Shown: positions 1 to 5,741, counted from the first letter of the stretch. The stretch: 6,365 nucleotides of DNA from Oscillospiraceae bacterium (GCA_902774165.1 CACYHJ010000155.1:1-6365), one strand, 5' to 3'. Notes: a model not told the origin generated them from the letters alone. Numbers and translations are program-made.

Positions 1-62
1 AATAAAGACTCGGTTTATCTCAATTTTCACCAAGTCGAACAGACTTTAAGTTTGTACCTTGG

Positions 63-86
63 GTCTCGGGTCTCGAGACTCGAGAC
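63..86. repeat. Imperfect 24-nt palindrome (GTCTCGAGAC core)
   Basis: The core GTCTCGAGAC (70-79) is perfectly self-complementary. The arms extend outward to 63 and 86 with a single G/T position (69/80), giving about 12 paired bases with almost no loop. It directly abuts the longer hairpin at 88-130. Together they look like a compact, non-coding palindromic element placed upstream of a gene. There is no T-run, so it is not a standard terminator. Function unknown; an interspersed intergenic repeat is the most likely explanation (inference). Confidence 0.6.
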
Positions 87-87
87 T

Positions 88-130
88 GTAAATTCTGAAT
101 TAACGGCTCCGCCGTTAATTCAGAATTTAC
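88..130. repeat. Perfect 20-bp inverted repeat with 3-nt loop
   Basis: Bases 88-107 are the exact reverse complement of 111-130, with TCC as the loop, so a transcript would form a very stable hairpin. It ends 6 nt before the ribosome binding site of the DUF3267 gene (137-142) and leaves that site unpaired. No T-tract follows. It may be a palindromic intergenic repeat, an mRNA-stabilising or attenuating 5' leader structure, or a relic of a miniature mobile element. Bases 1-62 upstream contain no convincing gene or promoter. Confidence 0.75.
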
Positions 131-150
131 CACCAACGGAGGCATATTTC

Positions 151-732
151 ATGAACCAATCCGAAAACTACACCACCGAACTGCCGGAGGGATACCGCGA
201 GGTCTATTCGATCGACGCGAAAGATAAAAAAACGGGGATCCTGCTGAACGTCGCCGGCCTCGCGGCGGGCGGCGTGATCTTCGCTCTTTGCTGGCTGCTG
301 ATCCGCCCGAAGGGGTACCTGATGAATTACGACCTGCGGCGGGAGGGGATCCTGCTGGCGGTGATGATTCTCTACCTCGTGCTGCACGAGCTGACCCACG
401 GCGCGGCATACAAGCTGCTAACCGGCCGCAGGCTGACCTTCGGCGTCTCGCTGACCGCCGCTTACTGCGGCGTGCCGGACGTTTACGTCTACCGGAAAAC
501 GGCGCTGATCTCGCTGCTGGCGCCCTTCGTCGTGTTCGATCTCGTCTTCGTCCTGCTGACCCTGCTGCTGCCGGACCCGTGGTACAGGCTTGACGCGGCG
601 CTGATGCTCGCATTGCACGTAGGCGGCTGCTCCGGCGACCTTTACGACACCTTTTTATACCTGACAAAATTCAGGGACCCCGCCACGCTGATGCGCGACA
701 CGGGACCGAAGCAGACGTTTTACGTCAAATGA
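151..732 (+). CDS. DUF3267-family membrane zincin (putative metalloprotease)
   Basis: A 193-residue integral membrane protein of the DUF3267 (putative zincin peptidase) family. The zinc-binding helix is visible as HELTH at residues 79-83, inside a predicted membrane segment (about 64-88). A GCSGD motif at 159-163 is a plausible site for the third metal ligand. Other hydrophobic segments lie near 31-50, 116-140 and 145-170. There is no signal peptide. The family is presumed to be membrane-embedded proteases, but substrates are generally unknown, so the function is inferred. The start at 151 is chosen because CGGAGG (137-142) sits 8 nt upstream. The frame stays open back to 52, but that extension translates the palindromic repeats and lacks a ribosome binding site. 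It is monocistronic: it ends at a bidirectional terminator facing a convergent gene. The product is complete and shows no damage. Confidence 0.87.
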   Translation: MNQSENYTTELPEGYREVYSIDAKDKKTGILLNVAGLAAGGVIFALCWLLIRPKGYLMNYDLRREGILLAVMILYLVLHELTHGAAYKLLTGRRLTFGVSLTAAYCGVPDVYVYRKTALISLLAPFVVFDLVFVLLTLLLPDPWYRLDAALMLALHVGGCSGDLYDTFLYLTKFRDPATLMRDTGPKQTFYVK

Positions 733-761
733 GAACCGGGAAACCGGTAGCCGGGGATGCA

Positions 762-781
762 GGACCGAAGCGGTACGGTCC
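762..781. repeat. Small GGACCG/CGGTCC hairpin downstream of the zincin gene
   Basis: GGACCG (762-767) and CGGTCC (776-781) form a perfect 6-bp stem with an 8-nt loop. It lies in the 733-909 gap ahead of the true terminator and has no T-run. It may only stabilise the 3' end of the mRNA. Otherwise nothing coding is seen in this gap. Confidence 0.35.
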
Positions 782-811
782 GAACGGGCGCATAAATCAA
801 GCAGTAAGAGT

Positions 812-858
812 AAAAAAGACAACAGGCGAACCGACCGAAGATTCGTCTGTTGTTTTTT
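812..858. terminator. Bidirectional intrinsic terminator
   Basis: ACAACAGGCGAA (819-830) pairs with 842-853 over 12 bp with one G/T wobble and an 11-nt loop. The stem is flanked by a T-run on the right (853-858) and an A-run on the left (812-817). It therefore reads as a Rho-independent terminator on both strands, serving the zincin gene (+) and the convergent 370-aa gene (-). Confidence 0.85.
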
Positions 859-880
859 CTTTGCATTTAATCAGTCTGAG

Positions 881-914
881 CGTAAAGAAGCGGTTATTCC
901 GCTTCCCTCTTACG
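881..914 (-). other. Second hairpin overlapping the stop codon of the 370-aa gene
   Basis: GAAGCGG (887-893) and CCGCTTC (899-905) form a perfect 7-bp stem around a 5-nt loop, with an outer CGTAA/TTACG pairing at 881-885 and 910-914. The structure spans the TAA stop (910-912, read on the minus strand). It lacks a good U-run, so the actual terminator is probably the stem at 812-858. This one may act as a 3' stability element (inference). Confidence 0.4.
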
Positions 915-2022
915 TTCCTGCGGTGTGATTCATTGCTTTTTCAAGTTCCTGCGCAGAGATTTCGGCGCCGCCGTATTTTTCGGGAAGTCTGTATACCGGT
1001 TTATCTTCTTTCGCGGCTGCGAGTTTCTTTTCAGCGTCGACAATCTCAGCGTCCAGCGCAATGATCGTATCGTTCGTTTCCGGCGCGGGAACGTGATCGG
1101 GGACCGGCAGCTTGCAAACGTACTGAAGCTTACTGATGATGGCCAACGCTGTTTCCGCCGCATTCTTATAAGCTTTGCTGTCACATTCTGTTTTGGATGA
1201 AAGCAGAACGATTTCCTGCAAATCCCCCGCAAGATTGATATAAACGCCCAGGTGCGTACAAATCGTCGTCGTTGTAAGCGTAAGCACGCCCTTGTAGGAG
1301 CGTTTTCCCATTCCGATCCCACCGATGACGGCGCCCTTTGCACCCCCGAGCGCAGCGCCGACGGCCGCTCCGCCGAGAGATGCGCGCGGGGTCGTTTTTC
1401 CGGTTGATTTGCCCTCGGTCTTTTTGATTGTTTCAAGATGAAGATCAAAACCGATAATATCCGTAAAGAGTCCGACTTTGTTATAATTGATCTTGATTTT
1501 TCCCTCCGTCATATTGACGGCAAATTTCTTGTGGATCCCGGAATCCCAGCGATCCGCATTCGCAAGTTCCAGTTCCGTTTCTCTTCGGGTCTTCAGCGTC
1601 TCAAGATGTGATTCTGCCTTTGATACATTCTTTTGGTACTCTCTGTCCGCCTGTGATTTCGCGTTCCGGAGCACGTTTTCATAAAAGACGGGATCTGTTT
1701 CAAACCGAACGCGATCCAGATCGTCTTTTGAAACGTTTTCGCCGCTCGCCTTCATCGCTTTCACTTTTTCCTTGCTGAGATAACTTGCGAACGCGCGCTG
1801 CTGCTGTTTTTCATTGGCCGGCGCAAAATAGACAAAAGCAGAAAAAGCGCCGAGAACAATCAGAATAATCGCCAGCACGATCAGTTTTTTCAGAATAATC
1901 AAAGCAATCCCGGCGGCTATGAGGAGAATCCCGAAGATGAGAAAACCGAGAGATGCTTTCCGGAGAATTTTTTTCTTCTCCTTCTCGCTCAACGCATTGA
2001 TGGCTTCCTGGTCAATTTGCAT
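910..2022 (-). CDS. Unrecognised 370-aa membrane protein with glycine-zipper segment
   Basis: I do not recognise this family. Visible layout: a charged N terminus (1-23), two adjacent membrane helices (about 24-44 and 47-67) separated by a KK turn, and a long charged, probably coiled-coil region (about 75-160). A beta-prone domain follows (about 165-305), interrupted by a Gly/Ala-rich stretch (217-238) with the small-residue spacing of a glycine zipper. The tail is helical and charged (about 320-365). By the positive-inside rule the N terminus, short turn and long C-terminal part would tend to be cytoplasmic, with a hairpin anchor. The glycine zipper could insert in or associate with membranes or drive oligomerisation. 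The start at 2022 follows AAGGAG (2031-2036) with 8-nt spacing; an upstream in-frame Met at 2073 has no such site and would overlap the promoter. The coding sequence is visibly more AT-rich than its neighbours, suggesting a different history. Possible roles include a membrane-anchored scaffold or stress protein; none is supported enough to call. Confidence 0.8.
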   Translation of the reverse strand: MQIDQEAINALSEKEKKKILRKASLGFLIFGILLIAAGIALIILKKLIVLAIILIVLGAFSAFVYFAPANEKQQQRAFASYLSKEKVKAMKASGENVSKDDLDRVRFETDPVFYENVLRNAKSQADREYQKNVSKAESHLETLKTRRETELELANADRWDSGIHKKFAVNMTEGKIKINYNKVGLFTDIIGFDLHLETIKKTEGKSTGKTTPRASLGGAAVGAALGGAKGAVIGGIGMGKRSYKGVLTLTTTTICTHLGVYINLAGDLQEIVLLSSKTECDSKAYKNAAETALAIISKLQYVCKLPVPDHVPAPETNDTIIALDAEIVDAEKKLAAAKEDKPVYRLPEKYGGAEISAQELEKAMNHTAGT

Positions 2023-2050
2023 TTCAATGGCTCCTTTTTTGTTTTTCTTA

Positions 2051-2059
2051 ATAATACCA
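2051..2059 (-). promoter_or_regulatory. Candidate extended -10 promoter for the 370-aa gene
   Basis: On the minus strand the sequence reads TGGTATTAT (2059 down to 2051), an extended -10 element with TATTAT. The region 17 nt upstream (around 2074-2079) is a poor -35 box, which extended -10 promoters can tolerate. The start codon lies about 28 nt downstream of this element. Confidence 0.45.
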
Positions 2060-2181
2060 CATTCAGTGTACAAGAAAAAGGATTTCTTTCAGGATTTTTT
2101 ATTTTTTTGTCTGTTCGCCGTTTTGTCTGATCGTAACATCCGTTCCGATTCTGCGTCAGCTTCCGGAAATCAGAGCGCGTT

Positions 2182-3033
2182 TTATATGATCGTCAGCTCT
2201 CTCGCGTCGCCCTGATAGCCGGCGCCGGTGACGAACTGGGGCAGCGTTTCGGTGAGCATGCTTTCAAAATTGAAATGCAGGTGGCCCGTCAGGACCGCCT
2301 TGATCAACGGCTCGCTCCGGATCAGCTCCACCATGCGCAGCGTAGCCTCGTCCGGCCGCTGCTGGACCGCCCGGAACTCGCTGTAAGGCAGCAGATGCTC
2401 CTCGTCGCAGCCCACAAGATAGGTGCATTCGCTCCCCGCGTTCTGCATGTGGTAGTCGTAAAGCGACTGCTCAAACAGCGGGTCGTGGAAGGCGAGAATG
2501 ATCGGCAGGCCCTTTTCGATTTCCTTTTTCAGCCGCCAGATCTGCCAGTCCTCAAACCGGTAGTAGCCGTTGTCGACGCCGACCACGTTCACCCCGCCCA
2601 CGACGCGGGAATTGAAGAACATCGGCACGCCGAAGCCGCCGCCCATCTCCATATAGCTGTTCATGCGGTAAGCCGCGTCCTCCCACGCCTCGCCCACGTA
2701 ACGGGAGAAATCGTGGTTGCCGGCGATAAAAAAGACCTTCTCATGCCTGACGACCTCGCGGGCCTTCTCCACGTTCGGCGCAGAGAGGAAGTCGATCAGG
2801 TCGCCGGTGTGGACCAGCAGGTCGCAGTTCTGCTCGGCGTATGCGATCTGTTCGTCGAGATACTCCGTGATCCGACGGCCGTCGCCGCCGACGCTTTCGC
2901 TGCGCCGGGCGCCCAGCGCCTGCTTGCGCTCGTCGTCGCGCCCGTCGGTGAGGGGAAGGTGCGAGTCGGTCACGTGCAGCAGCTTCACGGGCCTTTCAAG
3001 CCCGACGTGGATGGTTGATTTGATCAGATTCAT
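2182..3033 (-). CDS. Calcineurin-like metallophosphoesterase
   Basis: A 283-residue soluble enzyme of the calcineurin-like phosphoesterase superfamily, expected to hydrolyse phosphomono- or diesters with a two-metal centre. The full signature set is present: DSH (D23, H25), GD (77-78), GNHD (105-108), a histidine in AFHDP (H183) and GHLH (250-253). There is no signal peptide or membrane helix, so it should act in the cytoplasm. The substrate cannot be deduced: the superfamily includes phosphodiesterases, nucleotidases, nucleases and protein phosphatases. The start at 3033 is supported by AGGCGG (3041-3046) 7 nt upstream and by a consensus promoter further up. It is transcribed divergently from the beta-rich protein/EEP unit. 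About 159 nt separate its stop from the next minus-strand gene, with no convincing terminator, so some read-through into the 370-aa gene is possible. All motifs are intact and the length is normal for the superfamily. Confidence 0.9.
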   Translation of the reverse strand: MNLIKSTIHVGLERPVKLLHVTDSHLPLTDGRDDERKQALGARRSESVGGDGRRITEYLDEQIAYAEQNCDLLVHTGDLIDFLSAPNVEKAREVVRHEKVFFIAGNHDFSRYVGEAWEDAAYRMNSYMEMGGGFGVPMFFNSRVVGGVNVVGVDNGYYRFEDWQIWRLKKEIEKGLPIILAFHDPLFEQSLYDYHMQNAGSECTYLVGCDEEHLLPYSEFRAVQQRPDEATLRMVELIRSEPLIKAVLTGHLHFNFESMLTETLPQFVTGAGYQGDARELTII

Positions 3034-3136
3034 AACGGTTCCGCCTTTCCGCAGCCGGTTTCATATTCATCCCGTCGTTCCGGACTTCCGCGCAGGCCGC
3101 CGTCCGACAGGTTCGACGCCGCAGCCTTTTTTCTCT

Positions 3137-3165
3137 ATTCTATCTTTTTGCGCCGCGCTTGTCAA
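3137..3165 (-). promoter_or_regulatory. Sigma-A promoter for the metallophosphoesterase gene
   Basis: The minus strand reads TTGACA (3165-3160), a 17-nt spacer, then TAGAAT (3142-3137). The -35 is perfect and the -10 matches five of six. Transcription would start near 3130, giving a leader of roughly 97 nt before the ATG at 3033. The leader carries a repeated GGCTGCGG (3126-3119 and 3056-3049, read on the minus strand) but no ORF or riboswitch that I recognise. Confidence 0.85.
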
Positions 3166-3216
3166 TCATCCGGAACACAGTCGAAAAAAGATTTCAAAAA
3201 AGTTTTGCGGAATGGT

Positions 3217-3245
3217 TTGTCTTTCCGTAAAATCTGTGATATAAT
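3217..3245 (+). promoter_or_regulatory. Sigma-A promoter for the beta-rich protein/EEP unit
   Basis: TTGTCT (3217-3222), a 17-nt spacer and a perfect TATAAT (3240-3245), preceded by TGA as an extended -10. Two A-tracts upstream (3184-3189 and 3196-3201) could act as an UP element or bend the DNA. CGGAA (3208-3212) and TTCCG (3222-3226) form a short inverted repeat overlapping the -35, which is a possible but weak operator. The predicted start site is near 3252, leaving about 77 nt of leader before 3329. Confidence 0.85.
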
Positions 3246-3328
3246 TCATTTATACCTCAGGCAGCGGAAGCGCTGTCCGGCGGCGGCCGGAGGGTTCCCG
3301 TCTTATTATTCCGATCGGAGGGTTCGAT

Positions 3329-3922
3329 ATGGCACTGTTTTCCGGTCTGCGCGCAAAGCACCGCGTGGACTACGGCGGCCGGAAAAACGCGTTCCGGGGC
3401 GCGAAAAACGCCTACCGGGCGGGGGAAACCGTCACGCTTTACTTCGACGCGGTCGCGCTGGATACGAATTATTCGTTCTATCTCGACGACGCGCCGCTTG
3501 AGCCGGATTACAGCGAGGGCAACGGGTATATTCTCAGCTTTCCCATGCCGGACCGCGGCGTGAGTCTGCGCGTCGAGTCCCGCAGCAGCATGGTGTATAT
3601 CCCGGCGGACGACGAGAACGCCGCGACGCTGACCTTTGACTCCTTCGACGGCGGCGGGCCGGTGTATTCGGTGAAGATCGAAGACCCGTCGATCGTGACG
3701 AGCGACAAAACGAAGCAGTACGACAAGCCGTACCACGACGCGGTGGACGGCGCGGCCTATCGGGTGACGTTCACCTTTTTCGCGCTGAAGCCCGGGAAAA
3801 CGACCGTAACGATCAGCAGCCGTTCGCCGATCTGCGAAGCGGAAGACAGGGAATACACCGTTTTCGTGGACAGCGAGCTGACTGTGCGGCTGGAGGAGAA
3901 GACCGCCGGCGGGAAAGAATAA
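3329..3922 (+). CDS. Unrecognised beta-rich 197-aa protein
   Basis: No confident family assignment. The protein has no signal peptide or membrane helix, so it is probably cytoplasmic. Visible layout: a basic N terminus (1-30), a strand-rich region (about 33-85) with alternating hydrophobic and polar residues, and an acidic, Gly-rich linker (about 93-112). A second strand-rich region follows (about 112-190) with a KPGKTTVTI stretch at 154-162, a pattern common in immunoglobulin-like or chagasin-like beta sandwiches. That resemblance is a weak impression, not an assignment. No catalytic motif is apparent. The start at 3329 has GGAGGG (3317-3322) 6 nt upstream, and the gene is the first in a unit with the EEP enzyme 63 nt downstream. 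No terminator separates them. Being co-transcribed with a predicted hydrolase suggests it could be a binding partner, inhibitor or structural companion, but this is inference only. Confidence 0.83.
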   Translation: MALFSGLRAKHRVDYGGRKNAFRGAKNAYRAGETVTLYFDAVALDTNYSFYLDDAPLEPDYSEGNGYILSFPMPDRGVSLRVESRSSMVYIPADDENAATLTFDSFDGGGPVYSVKIEDPSIVTSDKTKQYDKPYHDAVDGAAYRVTFTFFALKPGKTTVTISSRSPICEAEDREYTVFVDSELTVRLEEKTAGGKE

Positions 3923-3985
3923 AAAACGGCGCCGCCGCCGAAAACCGGGGCGCGCCGATGGGAATAACGATCGGAGGATAACGCT
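3923..3985 (+). other. Short spacer between co-transcribed genes
   Basis: This GC-rich 63-nt gap can form CGGCGC/GCGCCG pairing but has no T-run, so it does not look like a terminator. It ends with CGATCGGAGG (3968-3977), the same ten bases that precede the upstream gene (3312-3321). It supports one transcript covering 3329-4738. Confidence 0.5.
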
Positions 3986-4738
3986 ATGAGAATCATGAGT
4001 TTCAACCTGCTGTGCGGCGGACGCGGAAACAAAGACTGGCCGCGCAGAACGCCCCTTGCGGTCCGCACCGTCTACAACGCCGATCCGGACACCTTCGGCG
4101 TTCAGGAGGCGCACATCGGCTGGATGAACGCGCTCAGGGCCTGCCTGCCCGCCTACGACTATGTTGGCGTGGGCAGGGAAGACGGCAAGGAGGACGGGGA
4201 ATTTTCCGCGGTTTTCTACAAAAAAGAAAAATACGAGCTGCTGGATTCCGGCTCCTTCTGGCTCTCGGAAACGCCGGAGCAGCCCGGCCGCGGCTGGGAC
4301 GCCGCCTGCGTGCGCATCTGCTCCTGGGCAAAGCTGCGGGAGAAAGAGACCGGCAAGGAGTTTGTGCATCTCAACACCCATCTTGACCACGTGGGCAGGA
4401 TCGCCATGCAAAAGGGCGCGCAACTGGTGGCGCAGCGCGGCGGAGAGATCGCCGGCGGCAACCCCGCGTTCTTCACCGGCGACTTCAACGTCACGCCGGA
4501 CTCCGAGCCCTGCAAAGCAGTGAAGGACGGCGGGTTCGCCGACTGCCGCGACGCGGCTGAGGCCACAGACAAGGGCATCACCTTCCACGCCTACGACCCG
4601 GAATATCCGGGGTCCGTGATCGACTACGTATTCTGCCGGGGCGACGTGCGGGTGAAGGAATTCCGGGTGATCCGCGACAGGATCGACGGCGAGCTGCCCT
4701 CGGACCATTATCCGGTCTACGCCGACGTGGAATTCTGA
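3986..4738 (+). CDS. Endonuclease/exonuclease/phosphatase (EEP) family hydrolase
   Basis: A 250-residue enzyme of the EEP (DNase I/exonuclease III-like) fold, which cleaves phosphodiester or phosphomonoester bonds using a divalent metal. The conserved residues are all visible in order: N7 in SFNLL, QE (40-41), NTHLDH (N130, H132, D134), GDFN (165-168), IDYVF (D213) and SDHYPV (S239-D240-H241). It starts directly with the first beta strand, has no signal peptide, and matches the length of the compact bacterial members. Substrate is unknown: members act on DNA, RNA, inositol phosphates, sphingomyelin and other phosphodiesters. Without a DNA-binding insertion or export signal I would lean toward a small-molecule or cytoplasmic phosphodiesterase, a weak inference. 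Start chosen from GGAGG (3973-3977) 8 nt upstream. It is the second gene of the unit begun at 3329 and ends at a strong bidirectional terminator. Confidence 0.91.
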   Translation: MRIMSFNLLCGGRGNKDWPRRTPLAVRTVYNADPDTFGVQEAHIGWMNALRACLPAYDYVGVGREDGKEDGEFSAVFYKKEKYELLDSGSFWLSETPEQPGRGWDAACVRICSWAKLREKETGKEFVHLNTHLDHVGRIAMQKGAQLVAQRGGEIAGGNPAFFTGDFNVTPDSEPCKAVKDGGFADCRDAAEATDKGITFHAYDPEYPGSVIDYVFCRGDVRVKEFRVIRDRIDGELPSDHYPVYADVEF

Positions 4739-4762
4739 ACGCTTCATCTCATCATTCAAAGA

Positions 4763-4797
4763 AAACGCCGGGACGGTTCACTGCCGCCCCGGCGTTT
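4763..4797. terminator. Bidirectional terminator between EEP and TrhA genes
   Basis: AAACGCCGGG (4763-4772) pairs perfectly with CCCGGCGTTT (4788-4797). An inner CGG/CCG pairing (4774-4776 with 4784-4786) follows a single mismatch. T-rich sequence follows on the plus strand (TTTGTT, 4795-4800) and A-rich sequence precedes it (4758-4765), so it can terminate both convergent genes, 3986-4738 (+) and 4811-5488 (-). Confidence 0.85.
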
Positions 4798-4810
4798 GTT
4801 CCGCCCGAAA

Positions 4811-5488
4811 TCATTTCAGAAAACAGTAGATAAAGATCCCGACGAACTGCAGCGCGCTGCCCGCCAGAATAAACAGGTGGAAAATGCTGTGGAAATAGCG
4901 TTTCTTCATCCCCAGGGCGAAGAAGATCATTCCGAGCGTATAGACCGCGCCGCCCGCGAGGATCCAAAGAAAAAACGCCATGCCGAAGGCGTCGATCAGC
5001 GGTTTCACAACAAAGATCGCCGACCAGCCCACTACGAAATACCCGCCGTAGGCGAGCACCGCGTAGCGCCGGAAGTCAATGGCGGTGAACACGACCCCCA
5101 CCGCGGAGCCGACGATCACAAGCGCGGTGATCACAAGGGTCAGCACGGGATAGCTCTCCCGCAGCCCCGTCATCAGGATCGGGGCGTAGGTGCCGGCGAT
5201 CAGCGCGTAGATCGTGCAGTGGTCCAGCACCTGCAGCACCTTTTTCGCCCGTTCGGGCCGAAGGCCGTGGTACACGCTGGAGATCGTGTAAAGGAAAACC
5301 ATCATCAGCCCGTAGATGATGCCGCCCGCCAGCCCCCAGAAGTTGCGGTTTACGGCGGCAAAGGAGACGCAGAGCGCCAGCGCGGCGCAGCCGAACCCGC
5401 CGCCCACGATGTGGGTGACCATATTGAAGATCTCTTCCCCGCGGGTGTAATCCGGCAGCCGCCGGTCCGCAAGCTTTGTGCGCGTCAT
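4811..5488 (-). CDS. trhA: PAQR-family membrane homeostasis protein TrhA (hemolysin III)
   Basis: A 225-residue, seven-helix membrane protein of the PAQR/hemolysin III (YqfA/TrhA) family. All three signature metal-site motifs are seen: E-x2-N-x3-H (E19, N22, H26), S-x3-H (S70, H74) and H-x3-H near the C terminus (H200, H204). Hydrophobic segments fall near 25-47, 52-72, 86-107, 115-137, 143-163, 169-192 and 203-222. Bacterial members are linked to membrane energetics and fluidity homeostasis; the old 'hemolysin' name reflects a heterologous assay and does not imply virulence. The start at 5488 is preferred because GGGAG lies 7 nt upstream (within AAAGGGGGAG). The longer reading from 5542 begins with TTG, and AAAGGA directly abuts that codon with no spacing. 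It appears monocistronic, convergent with the EEP gene, and divergent from the XRE regulator about 280 nt away, which could also regulate it. Confidence 0.92.
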   Translation of the reverse strand: MTRTKLADRRLPDYTRGEEIFNMVTHIVGGGFGCAALALCVSFAAVNRNFWGLAGGIIYGLMMVFLYTISSVYHGLRPERAKKVLQVLDHCTIYALIAGTYAPILMTGLRESYPVLTLVITALVIVGSAVGVVFTAIDFRRYAVLAYGGYFVVGWSAIFVVKPLIDAFGMAFFLWILAGGAVYTLGMIFFALGMKKRYFHSIFHLFILAGSALQFVGIFIYCFLK

Positions 5489-5552
5489 CCCGCCGCTCCC
5501 CCTTTCCGTTTTCTGTGCGTATTGTCCCGATTCATCGCGCAATCCTTTCCGT

Positions 5553-5564
5553 ATTATAATTATA
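5553..5564 (-). promoter_or_regulatory. trhA: Tandem TATAAT elements upstream of trhA
   Basis: Read on the minus strand, TATAAT occurs twice in a row (5564-5559 and 5558-5553). This is the only -10-like sequence ahead of trhA, but neither copy has a recognisable -35 at 16-18 nt, so an activator or alternative sigma factor may be needed. The segment 5555-5564 is itself a perfect palindrome (TATAATTATA), so the elements read on both strands. Confidence 0.5.
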
Positions 5565-5574
5565 TACGACCGGC

Positions 5575-5601
5575 GCGTCCGATCCCGGACGCCCGTTTTT
5601 T
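5575..5601 (+). terminator. Terminator-like hairpin in the trhA-XRE intergenic region
   Basis: GCGTCC (5575-5580) and GGACGC (5587-5592) form a perfect 6-bp stem with a 6-nt loop, followed by CCG and six Ts (5596-5601). It reads as an intrinsic terminator on the plus strand, yet no plus-strand gene lies upstream. It covers the place where a trhA -35 box would fall, so it may instead be an operator. It could also end an antisense transcript. Confidence 0.4.
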
Positions 5602-5679
5602 CCTCTCACGGCGAACCGTTCTCCGCCCGCCGTGTTCCACAGTATAAACGGCTCCGATCCGGCAGAAAAGCCCCTATCG

Positions 5680-5706
5680 GTAGAATCGACTCTACGATAA
5701 GTAGAG
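5680..5706. promoter_or_regulatory. Upstream operator: overlapping inverted repeats
   Basis: Three half-sites occur in a row: GTAGAATCGA (5680-5689), CGACTCTAC (5687-5695) and GTAGAG (5701-5706). The last two make CTCTAC-GATAA-GTAGAG, a perfect 6-bp inverted repeat with a 5-nt spacer. The first two make a 16-nt palindrome (5680-5695) with one mismatched pair. The site lies immediately upstream of the -35 of the XRE promoter and shares its geometry with the operator at 5722-5742. Confidence 0.75.
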
Positions 5707-5712
5707 ATGCTA

Positions 5713-5741
5713 TTGACAAACGACTCTACTCATAGTAGAAT
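5713..5741 (+). promoter_or_regulatory. Consensus promoter of the XRE regulator gene
   Basis: TTGACA (5713-5718), a 17-nt spacer and TAGAAT (5736-5741). The -35 is perfect and the -10 matches five of six. Start of transcription would be near 5748, giving a short leader of about 22 nt before the ATG at 5770. An inverted repeat (5722-5742) occupies the spacer and the -10, so a bound protein would block polymerase. Confidence 0.88.

Noticed and set aside
88..130. The perfect hairpin as an intrinsic terminator or CRISPR-like repeat
   Set aside because: There is no T-run and only a single copy in the window, so neither reading is supported.
52..150. N-terminal extension of the DUF3267 protein to an ATG at 52
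   Set aside because: These codons translate palindromic repeats, there is no ribosome site before 52, and a strong one lies 8 nt before 151.
910..1448. A 172-codon alternative minus-strand frame overlapping the 370-aa gene
   Set aside because: It is an Arg/Ser-rich shadow of the longer frame, with no ribosome site or domain.
2023..2181. A terminator after the metallophosphoesterase gene
   Set aside because: Only short complementary segments are found and none is joined to a U-run on the minus strand. The A/T-rich stretch near 2091-2107 has no stem attached.
2275..3018. A 247-codon plus-strand frame opposite the metallophosphoesterase
   Set aside because: It is the mirror of the phosphoesterase gene, which carries all signature motifs. 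The frame gives Val/Ala/His-rich sequence with no recognisable domain.
3257..4759. A 500-codon open frame on the minus strand across the beta-protein and EEP genes
   Set aside because: It is antisense to two well-supported genes with intact motifs and strong ribosome sites. Its translation is Arg/Val/His-rich low-complexity sequence typical of a GC-rich shadow frame.
5489..5542. Longer trhA starting with TTG at 5542
   Set aside because: AAAGGA directly abuts this TTG with no spacing, while ATG 5488 has a properly spaced GGGAG. The extra residues are polar and not part of the PAQR fold.
4796..5647. A 283-codon plus-strand frame opposite trhA
   Set aside because: It overlaps the PAQR gene completely on the other strand and starts in the terminator. 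Its product is charged, His/Arg-rich and without a domain.
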